A stretch of 64,000 bases of DNA from Chryseobacterium indicum (GCF_021504595.1 NZ_JACSGT010000003.1:124001-188000), one strand, 5' to 3'. Positions 15,162 through 24,224 are shown, numbered from the stretch's first letter. The notes: generated by a model from the sequence alone, not told the origin. Program-made: numbers and translations.

Positions 15162-15234
15162 GGGTATCTCCGGGGATCGAACCCTGTTCTCCGGTGCCAC
15201 AAACCGACGCTTTACCAAATAAGCTAGAGAAACC
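15162..15234 (-). tRNA. tRNA-His (GTG)
   Basis: Acceptor GGTTTCT/AGATACC with one T-T mismatch, loop TTGTGGC (GTG), discriminator C as expected for histidine. The genomic -1 base is T, so the identity G-1 would have to be added after transcription. It is the first tRNA of the array, 7 nt downstream of a terminator. Confidence 0.8.
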
Positions 15235-15241
15235 ATATACC

Positions 15242-15274
15242 ATAAAAAAAGCGCCTCTTTTCGGGAGGCGCTTT
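15242..15274 (-). terminator. terminator between small ORF and tRNA array
   Basis: A 10-bp GC-rich stem AAAGCGCCTC/GAGGCGCTTT with a 7-nt loop and a 7-T tail on the minus strand. It begins about 24 nt after the stop of the 45-residue ORF and ends directly before tRNA-His. Confidence 0.85.
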
Positions 15275-15297
15275 ATATTTCTGGACGTGTCAGTTCA

Positions 15298-15435
15298 TTA
15301 GCTGACCCATGTATATAAGCACCTTTTTCCCACAAATTCACTATCAAGAAGAATAACACAAGCATATCTTTGTCCCATCGGTTCTGTACCGCGTTGTCCT
15401 GAATATAAATTAGATATGTTATGTAATTGTTTCAT
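15298..15435 (-). CDS. small ORF, 45 residues, upstream of tRNA array
   Basis: ATG 15435 to TAA 15298 encodes MKQLHNISNLYSGQR.. ending CLYTWVS. I do not recognise the family. Support for a real transcript: an upstream promoter-like pair (TTTG, 20 nt, TTACTTTG at 15505-15536) and a strong terminator about 24 nt after the stop. A small hairpin (GTCAG/CTGAC) sits between stop and terminator. It may encode a small protein, be the leader peptide of an attenuator controlling the tRNA array, or be incidental to a non-coding RNA of about 250 nt. Compare the similar unit at 15822-15950. Confidence 0.5.
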   Translation of the reverse strand: MKQLHNISNLYSGQRGTEPMGQRYACVILLDSEFVGKRCLYTWVS

Positions 15436-15504
15436 TTTATTCTTGTTGTTTTAAAAATGTTTTTTTGAAAGGCTTGAAAACCTGTTGCTTTCAATTTTCG
15501 GTTG

Positions 15505-15536
15505 CAAAGTAAATATGATTTTTTTTAACTCGCAAA
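15505..15536 (-). promoter_or_regulatory. Bacteroidota-type promoter for the 45-residue ORF
   Basis: Minus-strand TTTG, 20 nt, TTACTTTG. It differs from the TAnnTTTG consensus at one base. The implied transcript has a leader of about 65 nt before ATG 15435. Confidence 0.5.
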
Positions 15537-15762
15537 TTTATTTTTCATTTAAATATTTGAAAATCAATTAATTATGAGCTAAATTCAGAATAGAGAATTT
15601 CTGTCCGCAATACTTTGCAGATGTCTCAAATACCTAAATGACTGTCTCTCATCGGGTTACTGATCACGCTTTATTTTCTTATTAATTGTTCATTTGTTAT
15701 TAAATAATTTTCATTTTTATGGTTATTTTTTTTCATTCTAAATAATTTCTGCTCTAAAAACA

Positions 15763-15793
15763 CAAAAAACGCCTAGGTAATCGAGGCGTTTTT
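15763..15793 (-). terminator. terminator after 42-residue ORF
   Basis: Stem AAAAACGCCT/AGGCGTTTTT with a 9-nt loop and T tail on the minus strand, about 29 nt after the stop codon at 15822. Confidence 0.85.
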
Positions 15794-15821
15794 GCAGTAT
15801 TTTGATAAAATTTTTACGGTT

Positions 15822-15950
15822 TTACAGTAAATAATTTTCAAAGCAAGCACATTTCGCCTCATAAGATATCATCCATTCATACCCAAACGATCCCTTTAGT
15901 ACAGGGCGATCGCATAGATTTAAACTGATATGTGCTCTTTGTATTGTCAT
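15822..15950 (-). CDS. small ORF, 42 residues, with own promoter and terminator
   Basis: ATG 15950 to TAA 15822 encodes MTIQRAHISLNLCDR.. ending ACFENYLL. No family is recognised. Its transcription unit is well defined: a consensus promoter (TTG, 19 nt, TATCTTTG at 15964-15993) and a terminator about 29 nt after the stop. The layout (promoter, small ORF, hairpin terminator) repeats that of the neighbouring 45-residue ORF, though the peptides are not similar. The coding region also holds a possible hairpin (CCCT/AGGG with ATCG extension), so a non-coding RNA remains possible. Confidence 0.5.
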   Translation of the reverse strand: MTIQRAHISLNLCDRPVLKGSFGYEWMISYEAKCACFENYLL

Positions 15951-15963
15951 TATTTTATGGTTG

Positions 15964-15993
15964 CAAAGATAAATCTTTTTATAATTTATACAA
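15964..15993 (-). promoter_or_regulatory. consensus Bacteroidota promoter
   Basis: TTG, 19-nt spacer, TATCTTTG on the minus strand: a perfect -7 box with an acceptable -33 box. The ATG at 15950 lies about 14 nt downstream of the -7 box, giving a very short leader. Confidence 0.7.
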
Positions 15994-16013
15994 TCAGGGA
16001 ATAACTATACTAA

Positions 16014-17222
16014 TTAAATTAAATCATTTTTTATAATATAATCTAAAAATTTTGCGCTCGTCCAAGCAGCAAACTTTTTTGCTCCATCGGTTTTATCTTG
16101 AGTATTATCCATAACAGATTTGATAATAATAGGAATTGTTTGTTTATCTCCAATAAGCTCACAAGCTCTGGTAACTCCATAACTTTCCATTTCAACTCCA
16201 ATTGTTTTTCTTTCTATTGAAGTAAAATTTTCAAGAAAAAAACCTTTTTGATCTATTACTTGTCTAACACATGCTATAGGATCAAAATGGATATTAACAA
16301 TAGCTTTATGTGTAGGATGAGAATCTCTTATATAATCTTGAATTTTAATTTTATGAGATTTAAAAGCTGTTATTTTACTATTATTTATAGTACTAGCTTC
16401 TATTTCTTTAAAAAAATCTGAGTCCTTTATTTTTCCTTTATCTACAGTAAACACTTTATTAGCTACAATAACATCTCCAATTTTAGTATCTTTTGGCTTA
16501 CCTCCTAAAACGCCTGGCATGATTAAGTATTTAGGATTAAATTTCATTATTATTTCAGTAGCTAAAATTGAAGCATCAACCATTCCAGTCTCAAGTTGAG
16601 AAGCAAGAATAACTTTTTTTTCAGGATTACTTTTAAAATAACCTTTTCGAAAATGTCCATCATCTTCTATAGTCTCTACTAAAGGTAATATTTGTTCCAT
16701 TTCATCTTCCTCCAAAGCAGTAATTATTGCATAATCATAATTAGCGTTTAATTCTAATGTTTCTTTTTGTTGAGTCATTATTTCATTTTGTTTTTCACTA
16801 ATTTTATTTTTTTGTTCAACTGCTTTTTCAACATTATTTATAGTACTCTTTTCAATCGGACCAATCTGTTTTAAGGAATCTATAAGTTTAGTATAATCTT
16901 TGATCTCATCATTCCAATTTATGTAGGAAATGATGACTTTTTCAGCAAGTTGATTAAAAGTATATCTAACTGTATTTGCGTTATTGGAATTTGGGGGGTA
17001 TTTTATCCATTGAAAAATAAGCGTATTTAACAAAGCTATAAAAGATTCAAGTTTGGCATTACTGTTCATCCTACCTTTAGTCATCATTTCTATTTTAATA
17101 GGATAATCCCAATCATTTTCGAGAATTACGTAATTAAATTCTTTACTATTAAAATATTTATGTGCATCTAATCTTAATAAATTAGCATATAAAACTTTCA
17201 ATTCTCTATGTGTTTCATTCAT
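16014..17222 (-). CDS. nucleoside phosphorylase-fold protein with extra N-terminal region
   Basis: A 402-residue protein. From about residue 158 it has the PNP/UDP phosphorylase-MTA/SAH nucleosidase fold: YDYAIITALEEDEMEQIL, MPGVLGGKPKDTKIGDVIVAN and the purine/ribose-site IGVEMESYGVTRAC. The first 155 residues are helical, with a coiled-coil stretch around EKAVEQKNKISEKQNEIM, and have no recognised family. Family members cleave N-glycosidic bonds of nucleosides. Fusions to extra N-terminal regions occur in bacterial conflict systems, where the domain may act as effector or sensor. DNA here is notably AT-rich compared with its right neighbours. It may cap the RNA-repair island or belong with the MoxR system; neither is proven. 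Confidence 0.75.
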   Translation of the reverse strand: MNETHRELKVLYANLLRLDAHKYFNSKEFNYVILENDWDYPIKIEMMTKGRMNSNAKLESFIALLNTLIFQWIKYPPNSNNANTVRYTFNQLAEKVIISYINWNDEIKDYTKLIDSLKQIGPIEKSTINNVEKAVEQKNKISEKQNEIMTQQKETLELNANYDYAIITALEEDEMEQILPLVETIEDDGHFRKGYFKSNPEKKVILASQLETGMVDASILATEIIMKFNPKYLIMPGVLGGKPKDTKIGDVIVANKVFTVDKGKIKDSDFFKEIEASTINNSKITAFKSHKIKIQDYIRDSHPTHKAIVNIHFDPIACVRQVIDQKGFFLENFTSIERKTIGVEMESYGVTRACELIGDKQTIPIIIKSVMDNTQDKTDGAKKFAAWTSAKFLDYIIKNDLI

Positions 17223-17239
17223 GATTTTTATTTTAGATA

Positions 17240-18259
17240 TTAATTCCTAAACATACTGTTTCTTCCCGTTTTAAACCTAGAAATATCTTTCAGAATCACT
17301 TCATCATCCGGATTGAAATGCTTCAGTTCATTCACGATTTCTGAGCGGGTTGCTACTTTTTCGGCGATGATTTCATAGGCGATATTTCTTGTGGTCGATT
17401 GAAGTTTCGGATCTTTTTTAAATTCGTGTTTCATGGCTTCAAGATAGGTGATCTTCTTCTCCGAAGGTGTTTTCTGATAAAGTTCCTGAATCTGCTGATC
17501 GAGTTTTTTCACATCAAAAATATTGGCAAAATAATTATTGAGACAGTTAAAAGCATCGCGATCTTCTTCCCATCCTTTCAGCAAGATTTTCTGCGCTTCT
17601 TCGGGCAATTCCATTTTTTTACGGTAAATTAAAGAACCTTTTACCATCTGACTGTTGTTTACATAATCGTCCACCACCATCTGATAATAGATATTGGCAT
17701 TTTTGGCATCATTCATTTTCCTGTACAGATCGCCTACTTTTTCTTTCTGTTCGAGTTCTTTGTACAAATCGATTGCTTTTTTATACTGCTTTGCTTTTTC
17801 GTAGCAGTTTGCGGCTTCCGATTTATTCTTCAGTTTTTTAAGATAAATTACTGCCGCTTCATTGTATAAACCTCCTTCTTCCAGTGTTTTTGCTCCGCGA
17901 TAGTAATCTTTCATCAAGTTCATGTATACTTTTGCCGCTCTTTTATAATCTTTTTCGCTGATGTATTTTTGGGCCAGTTCTTCGTATTTATTCCTGATCT
18001 TATCGAAAAGGGATGCTTCCAGATAAAAATTTCCCCCTCCGTTTCTGCCTTTTCCCGAAGAGTTGCTTTCTTTTTCCTTTTTTTCCAACTGCATCAATAC
18101 TCCGAAAATAATCAACGCAACCACAGCAAAAATGACTAAAGTTCCGATTACACTCCAAAAACTCTGATGGAAGAGCTGCGCCAGAATTCCGATCATTTTG
18201 ATGATGGCGAGAATAAAAAATGCCGCCAAGAATTTGTCTGTAAATTTCTGTCTATTCAT
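17240..18259 (-). CDS. membrane-anchored TPR-like protein of MoxR-vWA-bpX system
   Basis: A 339-residue protein from ATG 18259. A longer frame from 18343 overlaps the previous gene too far, whereas the chosen start overlaps its stop by only 8 bp. Two hydrophobic segments lie at about residues 12-33 and 36-60, then a linker, then helical repeats of TPR type (AQKYISEKDYKRAAKVYMNL, EKAKQYKKAIDLYKEL, YRKMNDAKNANIYYQ). It is the last gene of the five-gene MoxR operon. It is predicted to anchor or present partner proteins at the membrane. The function of the system is not established. Confidence 0.65.
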   Translation of the reverse strand: MNRQKFTDKFLAAFFILAIIKMIGILAQLFHQSFWSVIGTLVIFAVVALIIFGVLMQLEKKEKESNSSGKGRNGGGNFYLEASLFDKIRNKYEELAQKYISEKDYKRAAKVYMNLMKDYYRGAKTLEEGGLYNEAAVIYLKKLKNKSEAANCYEKAKQYKKAIDLYKELEQKEKVGDLYRKMNDAKNANIYYQMVVDDYVNNSQMVKGSLIYRKKMELPEEAQKILLKGWEEDRDAFNCLNNYFANIFDVKKLDQQIQELYQKTPSEKKITYLEAMKHEFKKDPKLQSTTRNIAYEIIAEKVATRSEIVNELKHFNPDDEVILKDISRFKTGRNSMFRN

Positions 18260-19949
18260 CTTTGTCTGAATTAAAAATAGTTTCATCTTCGCTGAAAAGA
18301 CGGTAAAGAAGCAATACAATGCCGATAATAAGAATCCATACAAACCAGTTGTACCCGAACATTTCGATCAGCGGATAGAAAATATACGCCAACATGGCAA
18401 CTAGAATAATCATTAAGAAAATCTTAGTTCCCGCCGGAATATTGTCTCCGCCTATATTCAGTGATTTTCTATTGACGAAGAAAGAATAAAGTCCTACCGC
18501 ACCTGTCATGGCAACAATAAGCCAGAAAATCTCAGCAAAAGAGGTGCTTTTTTCTTCCGGATTACTTTTTTCAGCGTTCAGTGTCGAAATAGCAGGCGGA
18601 GTCTGTGGAAATTCTTTCGTTCCGTACAGCCTTCCCAATGAATCTTCTACCAAAATGGCTTTCTTTTTCATAATGGTTTTTACAACTCCTTCATCGGCAG
18701 GTTTCCCTGAACCTGATTTTTGAATGGAATCTTTAATTTTCTCTCTTATTTTTCCTTCATTCTGAGCCAGATATTTTACAATTTTCTTTCGGTACACTCT
18801 TTTTAATGAATCGGTTGCCGCATCTGTTTTGTCATTCAGCTTAAAAATATCATTCTGAATTTTATTAAGCGGTCTTCCTCCATTCTTGAGATATTCCTGA
18901 TAACTTTTTTCACCCGGTTTGCTCATGCTTAGAGAGGCATTCATATGTTCTTTCATCAGTTCTCTCCGCTTTTTTCCGTACATGGAATCGATTTTCATAT
19001 CAATATCGGTAACTCCTGATTTGTACGCCACTACGGGAGCCATCATTGTTTTATCCGGAGTCTGGACTTTGCCTGAAGAAATTCCAGAAGATTCTTCAGG
19101 TTTATTCTTATTAAGATTCATGAAAACTCTGGCTAATCCGATCATTAAAAGAACAACCCAGAATATCCAACGGTAATTTATACCGGAAGATTTTCCGTTA
19201 AAATCGTCTTCCTCTTTTTTACCAAAGAGTTTTTCGAGCCATGAATTTTTAAATTTAAAAATCCCGAAACCATCTCCTCTCGAAGTTCCCATAATATCTA
19301 ACGGAACGCCAAGTTCTACTGCTCTGTCCGGATATTTTTCGATATATTTTAGATATTTTTCGATTTCCTTTTTATTTCCCGTCATCACCTTTTTCATGTC
19401 AAAGGGAAGATTTTTCATCCATTCTTCTTCGGTTTGCGGTTTTTCGAGAGATTCCAGAACTTTTTCATCGTCCATTTCAACGGTAAAACTTTCGATTTTC
19501 TGAGGAATCTGAACTCCTTTCGAGGGTTTTCTTACTATATCTTCCGAGATTTCCGGATTCTGAATGATGGAGATCCAGTCGATTTCTTCATTCAATTTAA
19601 CCAAACCAAATTCGGGGTGCATGATGAGATATTCCGCATCGATATTCTGCCACTCTTCAGGATTTACTTTCGGATAAAAGACCGTATTTTCAGGAATAAA
19701 AAATCTATTGTCGACGCATTGAAAATAAGAATTTCTGCCAATTTCGTTCGGAGCCAGATTTTTAAACACCAAAAAACATCCGTACAAAATATTCGGTTCT
19801 GTGGAAGGAATCGGGAACGACTGAACTTGATGTAAATCTATTCCTAATATTTCCATTTCATTAAGCCATACAAGCGGTGAAGAACCTTTGATTAAAAGTC
19901 CTTTTTTGGGGTAGTTATTTTTCGGAAAAGGTTTAATTCTAAGTTCCAT
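18252..19949 (-). CDS. MoxR-vWA-beta-propeller ternary system protein (bpX-type, membrane)
   Basis: A 565-residue protein. The N-terminal 140 residues look like a bpX-type domain (PLVWLNEMEILGIDLHQV, GCFLVFKNL, RFFIPENTVFYPKV, EYLIMHPEFGLVKL). A transmembrane helix follows near residue 262 (IFWVVLLMIGLARVF), a charged spacer of about 180 residues, and then at least three more hydrophobic segments in the last 120 residues. It overlaps its upstream gene (vWA protein) by 11 bp and the downstream TPR gene by 8 bp, the mark of tight translational coupling. The role is inferred from the neighbourhood: a membrane component of a conflict-type ternary system. Confidence 0.65.
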   Translation of the reverse strand: MELRIKPFPKNNYPKKGLLIKGSSPLVWLNEMEILGIDLHQVQSFPIPSTEPNILYGCFLVFKNLAPNEIGRNSYFQCVDNRFFIPENTVFYPKVNPEEWQNIDAEYLIMHPEFGLVKLNEEIDWISIIQNPEISEDIVRKPSKGVQIPQKIESFTVEMDDEKVLESLEKPQTEEEWMKNLPFDMKKVMTGNKKEIEKYLKYIEKYPDRAVELGVPLDIMGTSRGDGFGIFKFKNSWLEKLFGKKEEDDFNGKSSGINYRWIFWVVLLMIGLARVFMNLNKNKPEESSGISSGKVQTPDKTMMAPVVAYKSGVTDIDMKIDSMYGKKRRELMKEHMNASLSMSKPGEKSYQEYLKNGGRPLNKIQNDIFKLNDKTDAATDSLKRVYRKKIVKYLAQNEGKIREKIKDSIQKSGSGKPADEGVVKTIMKKKAILVEDSLGRLYGTKEFPQTPPAISTLNAEKSNPEEKSTSFAEIFWLIVAMTGAVGLYSFFVNRKSLNIGGDNIPAGTKIFLMIILVAMLAYIFYPLIEMFGYNWFVWILIIGIVLLLYRLFSEDETIFNSDKDE

Positions 19950-22332
19950 ATTCCCAAATTTGATCTATAAACCGTTCCATATATTCAACATACATTTCTT
20001 TCATTGTTCGCACTTTCAAAAGTGTATTCTGTGGCAGATAATATTCTGAGCCTCCGAATTCCGTGTTGGTTGCCAAAGCCAGATTTCCATATTCTGTGGA
20101 AGGAATATAAAATTCGGGGATATTTTTGTTGCTGCTCTTAAAAGTCAGCATTCCGCGATTGTCCGTAATAATTTCGCTTCCGTCTGAAAAGGTAAATTTG
20201 TTTTTATTCTGCTCCGCACAGATTTCCAGCGGATAATTATTTCTGTAAAATGTGATGGAATCTTTGTTATATAATTTGTTTAATTCGTTATTTGAAATGA
20301 CGAGTCTTTTTTCTGTATTGATTCCGATATTGTGGAAATTATTCAGGACTTTTAATCCGCTATCATATAACTTTTGAATTTCTGACTGAACTTTTCCCTG
20401 ATTCCTATAAATTAATTTACTGTTCAAAACATACTCTAATGAAATATTCCCCTCCATTGTAATAAGAGGAATCATATCACTATTCTCATCATATAAATAA
20501 AAATGTCGGGCAAAATATATTAACTGATGGGTATTGGGAATATTTTTCCCTGTAACATTAAGCTCAGAATATTCTTTAGTATTTAAATTTAATTTTGAAA
20601 TCAGCTTTTTATCGGGTTGATACTGGCATAAAATAAAATCTCCCTGCTTATTTTTCGCCAACGCAAACTGACCTTTTGGCTTTACAGAAATATCATCAAT
20701 TAAAATTTCGCAGCCATGATGCGTTTTATACGTGTCATAATAATTGCGGTTGTAATAATTGTCTGAAAGATAGGTTCTCAGCAACTGTTTTTTATTGCTT
20801 AAAATAAAAAATTCCCCTTCATACAGAAAGGTTGCGATTTTATTGATCGGCGCAGGAAACAAAATCGGATAATTGAACGGAACATTTGCTTTTTTGCCGT
20901 TTCCTGAAAATTTACTTTCCCTTCTCTGTCTTCTTTCCGGCGGATTTGCCCACAATTCCTGCAACGGAAGCATGATTTTCTGGATATGCTTTCTTGTTCC
21001 TTTATGATATTTGTAAAAGTTCAGCTCACCGTTTGCAGAAGTCGTCACCAAAAATTTCAGACGGTCTCTGTTTTCGTGAATGATTTTCTGAAGATTTTGA
21101 TGGCTTAAATTTTCCTGATTCGTGATGAAAAAAACTTCCAGATCTTTTTCTTTATGTTCTTCATTAAAAAACTTTTCAAGTGCGCCTGAAACTTCCAGAA
21201 CCGGACTTACATGATTGAGATTTTCCACTACTTCATCCACATTATCCAGAGACATTGGGATGATATTCTGTCCCAATGCAAAAACTTTGCATTCTGAAAG
21301 TGCTTTCGGATGTTTGATGACCGCAATTGCCGATGCAAACCCCAAAACTTTCGGGGTTCCCCAGTTTTTCAGGGAAGTATCGATTAGAATAATTCTTTCA
21401 AAAATATTTTCTTCGGGCGGAATTTCTCTTTGGATAAACAACGCTTCATTGTTTGCAACACGGTTCATGAAAATGTCGTCTTCATTGGCAAATTCAGACA
21501 AAAGCATTCTGTGAAGTTCGCCTTTATTCGTCATATCCGAGATTCCTCCAATCGGCTGTTCTCCGGGCGAAAGATGACGCATCGGGATTTTCAGACCGCT
21601 CCAGATCCTTTTAATTAAACTTCCGACCTGAAACGTTTTCGGCTCTTCAATGAGTTCCTGAATAAAATCTTTATCGGTTTCAACGGTGGTTTCTTCTTCC
21701 ACCACTTCATCTTCCAGTTCCGAAATATCTGTGAAACCTTTCATGGCATTGATGATGGATTTTCTAGTCGGAAATTTATTCTGAAGAAGCGCTAAAGTTT
21801 TAATATCTCTGTTAACCGCAATGGAAGTCAGAGGCTTTTTAACAGCAGCTTCGCCGATGATATGAGGTTTGGTCTCAAATATTTTTAAGATTAACCCTGA
21901 ATTTACAGAGGAAACCCGATTGTGACTGTCTTTAAAAATGGTCTGTAAAAGAATCAGTTTATTCTGTCCTCTCTTCAAAGAACTTCCGAGACTGCTCAGA
22001 TTTTCTAAAAATTTAATGGCAAGATCTACATCGGATTCATTTTCCGCAAAATTATCTTTCTGTCTGTTCAGATAATAAAAAACGCCGTCTAAATTTAAGT
22101 AGCCATCATGAAGCGCATACAAAACAAGCAATAAAGAACCGAAAGGCGGAAGCCCCTGTTCTTTAAGTTCCTTAAGAATTTCCATTACGTAAGCTCTATA
22201 CGCAATTGCGCCTACATTCGGAATAGAAATAAGGTTGTTTTCATTATATCGGGTGTCGTCCGGAACATCTTCATCGGTTGTCCACTCCCAGAAATAATTG
22301 ATATATGATTGGAAATATGCAATTATATCCAT
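19939..22332 (-). CDS. vWA plus beta-propeller protein of MoxR-vWA-bpX system
   Basis: A 797-residue protein. A helical N-terminal part is followed at about residues 300-450 by a von Willebrand A-like domain. It has IILIDTSLKNWGTP (a degenerate MIDAS DxS motif), then FASAIAVI and LEVFFITNQENL. The C-terminal half is rich in short beta strands of a propeller type (FLYEGEFFILSNKKQ, GQFALAKNKQGDFIL, HFYLYDENSDMIPL). Start ATG 22332 overlaps the upstream gene by 10 bp. In such systems the MoxR ATPase is thought to remodel the vWA partner. The degenerate MIDAS suggests altered metal binding. Confidence 0.75.
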   Translation of the reverse strand: MDIIAYFQSYINYFWEWTTDEDVPDDTRYNENNLISIPNVGAIAYRAYVMEILKELKEQGLPPFGSLLLVLYALHDGYLNLDGVFYYLNRQKDNFAENESDVDLAIKFLENLSSLGSSLKRGQNKLILLQTIFKDSHNRVSSVNSGLILKIFETKPHIIGEAAVKKPLTSIAVNRDIKTLALLQNKFPTRKSIINAMKGFTDISELEDEVVEEETTVETDKDFIQELIEEPKTFQVGSLIKRIWSGLKIPMRHLSPGEQPIGGISDMTNKGELHRMLLSEFANEDDIFMNRVANNEALFIQREIPPEENIFERIILIDTSLKNWGTPKVLGFASAIAVIKHPKALSECKVFALGQNIIPMSLDNVDEVVENLNHVSPVLEVSGALEKFFNEEHKEKDLEVFFITNQENLSHQNLQKIIHENRDRLKFLVTTSANGELNFYKYHKGTRKHIQKIMLPLQELWANPPERRQRRESKFSGNGKKANVPFNYPILFPAPINKIATFLYEGEFFILSNKKQLLRTYLSDNYYNRNYYDTYKTHHGCEILIDDISVKPKGQFALAKNKQGDFILCQYQPDKKLISKLNLNTKEYSELNVTGKNIPNTHQLIYFARHFYLYDENSDMIPLITMEGNISLEYVLNSKLIYRNQGKVQSEIQKLYDSGLKVLNNFHNIGINTEKRLVISNNELNKLYNKDSITFYRNNYPLEICAEQNKNKFTFSDGSEIITDNRGMLTFKSSNKNIPEFYIPSTEYGNLALATNTEFGGSEYYLPQNTLLKVRTMKEMYVEYMERFIDQIWEYGT

Positions 22333-23066
22333 TCCTGTGATTTTTCGGTCAGTCGGAAAGAGCTTACGGATAATTTGCGGAAATCTTCTTTATTTAGGTA
22401 AAGAACATTTCCGTTTTCGTTCCATAAAAGCCACTGATCACGACCTGCATTATATTTTCTCTGTAATAAAGAGCTCATGTTTTTAAATTCAAAATCGTAC
22501 CCTGTCGGTAAAAGATGCCCATCCTTTGACCAAAATGTTTTTCCCGGAAAACTTAATAAAGGTTTTCCGATCAACAAAGCATTGTCATTAATCACCATCC
22601 AGTCGATTTTCTCCAGCTTAAATTTCGGCAGTGTGATTAAGGTTTCCCTGATTTCTTTTATTGAGCATACCAACGCTGTTGCGGGATGCTCTTCTTCGCT
22701 TGGTTTCAGTTTAATTTCAATTTTTCCGTCAATTCCGAAAAAATTATGGTTGAATGATTGGAAAGTTAATCGCAAAGCTTTATCAATGGGAGTCCAAAGC
22801 AAAGCCGTTCTCATTTTTTTGCTCGGAACCAGAGCCTCTTTTCTGAATAAAAGTCCGTCTCTTAATTCATAAAGCAGAAAATTCGGTAACTGTTGAATTT
22901 CCGATGAAACCGCCTGTTCATCGTTAAAACCTTTCAGCCAGACCACATCTTCCTCCAAAGCGATCTGAACATTTTTCCAGTCACGGATCGAGCCCAGAAC
23001 ATCTTCATCTGCGCGCGGAATTTCTGCCCAGAATTCTTTTAAACCGTTTGAAGAATCTTTTGCCAT
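22323..23066 (-). CDS. bpX-type component of MoxR-vWA-bpX system
   Basis: A 247-residue protein with no catalytic motif. It has alternating strands and tryptophan-rich patches (VVWLKGFNDEQ, TALLWTPIDKAL, DQWLLWNENGNVLYL) that match the family found beside MoxR and vWA genes in such operons. It overlaps the MoxR gene by 28 bp and the vWA gene by 10 bp. It is probably a scaffold or adaptor between ATPase and vWA protein. Identification rests mainly on context. Confidence 0.6.
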   Translation of the reverse strand: MAKDSSNGLKEFWAEIPRADEDVLGSIRDWKNVQIALEEDVVWLKGFNDEQAVSSEIQQLPNFLLYELRDGLLFRKEALVPSKKMRTALLWTPIDKALRLTFQSFNHNFFGIDGKIEIKLKPSEEEHPATALVCSIKEIRETLITLPKFKLEKIDWMVINDNALLIGKPLLSFPGKTFWSKDGHLLPTGYDFEFKNMSSLLQRKYNAGRDQWLLWNENGNVLYLNKEDFRKLSVSSFRLTEKSQEWI

Positions 23067-24172
23067 AGATTTTCAATTTCCTGTTGAATGTACTGTTTCT
23101 GCTCAGGGTTTCTGATCCACTCGCATCGCGTCTGAAGGTATCTCAGTTTATCTTTAATGACATTCTGCTCTTCAAAACTCAAAGATCCCTGATTCCATTT
23201 TTCGACTAAGATTTTTACGTCTTTCATCACTTCTTCCGGATTCGGCGTTTTGTTTTGCAATGCCTGCGGATGAGATTTCGGATGGTCATCTTTTTCAATC
23301 GTTCTGTTGATGATTCCTTCTAAGATTTCGATCTGTTCTTCGGTATCCCAAATATGTTTCAGCACCCATAAATCTGATAGAATCGCTTCGTTTCTGCCAC
23401 AAATTAAAGCACTTGCCGCGATAAGGTTCTGCAATTTTACGGCTCTACGGTCGGAAATGGCAATTCCTGTATTTCGGAGACTGATGATCGTGTTTAAATA
23501 GACTTCGTAAATGGGTCTTAGATCTACTGTTTTACACAAATCCTGAAGTTCTTTTATTTCGTGGGAAAGAATTTCGGGAGTTTCTGTTTCCAGATTATTT
23601 TCCAGTTTTCTTCCGGCTAAAAGCACCTGATGAAGAAGGTCGGGATGAACATAATCTACATTAATTCTGATCAGAAAACGGTCGAACAAGGCGTTCAATG
23701 CTTCGTCTTCAGGAAGAACGTTACTCGCTCCCACGAACATGAGCGCAGGAAGATGTTTGGTTTCTTTTCCTCTTTTAAAAATCTTTTCATTTAAAGCCAT
23801 CAACAGGGAATTCAGAATGGCTGAATTGGCATTGAAAATCTCATCCAGAAAAACCATGGATGCTTCGGGCATCATTCCTTCGGTGTTGGTTAATAATTCT
23901 CCTTCTTTTAATTTTCTGATATCAAAAGGACCGAAAATTTCGTTCGGCTCGGTGAAACGGGTTAATAAATATTCGAAGTTTTTTCCGTCTTTCACGGTTT
24001 TTGCCAACGTTCTTACAATGGCAGATTTTGCGGTTCCGGGAGGTCCATACAAAAAGGCGTTTTCTCTTGCCAGAAGACAGATTCCCAATAAATCGACGAC
24101 ATCATTTTTTCCGACAAAGGTTTCTTTGACGTGGTTAAGAACGGTGTTTAATTTTTCTATATTTTGAGTCAT
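23039..24172 (-). CDS. MoxR-type AAA+ ATPase
   Basis: A 377-residue protein. Walker A is GPPGTAKSAIVRTL, Walker B is SMVFLDEIFNAN (about res 108), sensor-1 region is FVGASNVLPEDEALNALFDRFLIR, and a C-terminal helical lid follows. These are the marks of the MoxR branch, whose members act as chaperones for vWA proteins. It is the first gene of a five-gene overlapping minus-strand operon. The region upstream is filled with repeats (24.2-24.9 kb) and an IS element, so the operon probably has its own promoter within that block; I cannot pick it out. Confidence 0.88.
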   Translation of the reverse strand: MTQNIEKLNTVLNHVKETFVGKNDVVDLLGICLLARENAFLYGPPGTAKSAIVRTLAKTVKDGKNFEYLLTRFTEPNEIFGPFDIRKLKEGELLTNTEGMMPEASMVFLDEIFNANSAILNSLLMALNEKIFKRGKETKHLPALMFVGASNVLPEDEALNALFDRFLIRINVDYVHPDLLHQVLLAGRKLENNLETETPEILSHEIKELQDLCKTVDLRPIYEVYLNTIISLRNTGIAISDRRAVKLQNLIAASALICGRNEAILSDLWVLKHIWDTEEQIEILEGIINRTIEKDDHPKSHPQALQNKTPNPEEVMKDVKILVEKWNQGSLSFEEQNVIKDKLRYLQTRCEWIRNPEQKQYIQQEIENLWQKILQTV

Positions 24173-24224
24173 TTGTTTTTATGTTATAATTTTTGACTTC
24201 TTTTTTTAATCGCAATTGTTTTTT

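Noticed and set aside
12167..15234. CRISPR array, because of regular repeats with spacers
   Set aside because: The unique parts are tRNA genes of 70-87 nt and the repeats vary in length and sequence; no cas genes are present.
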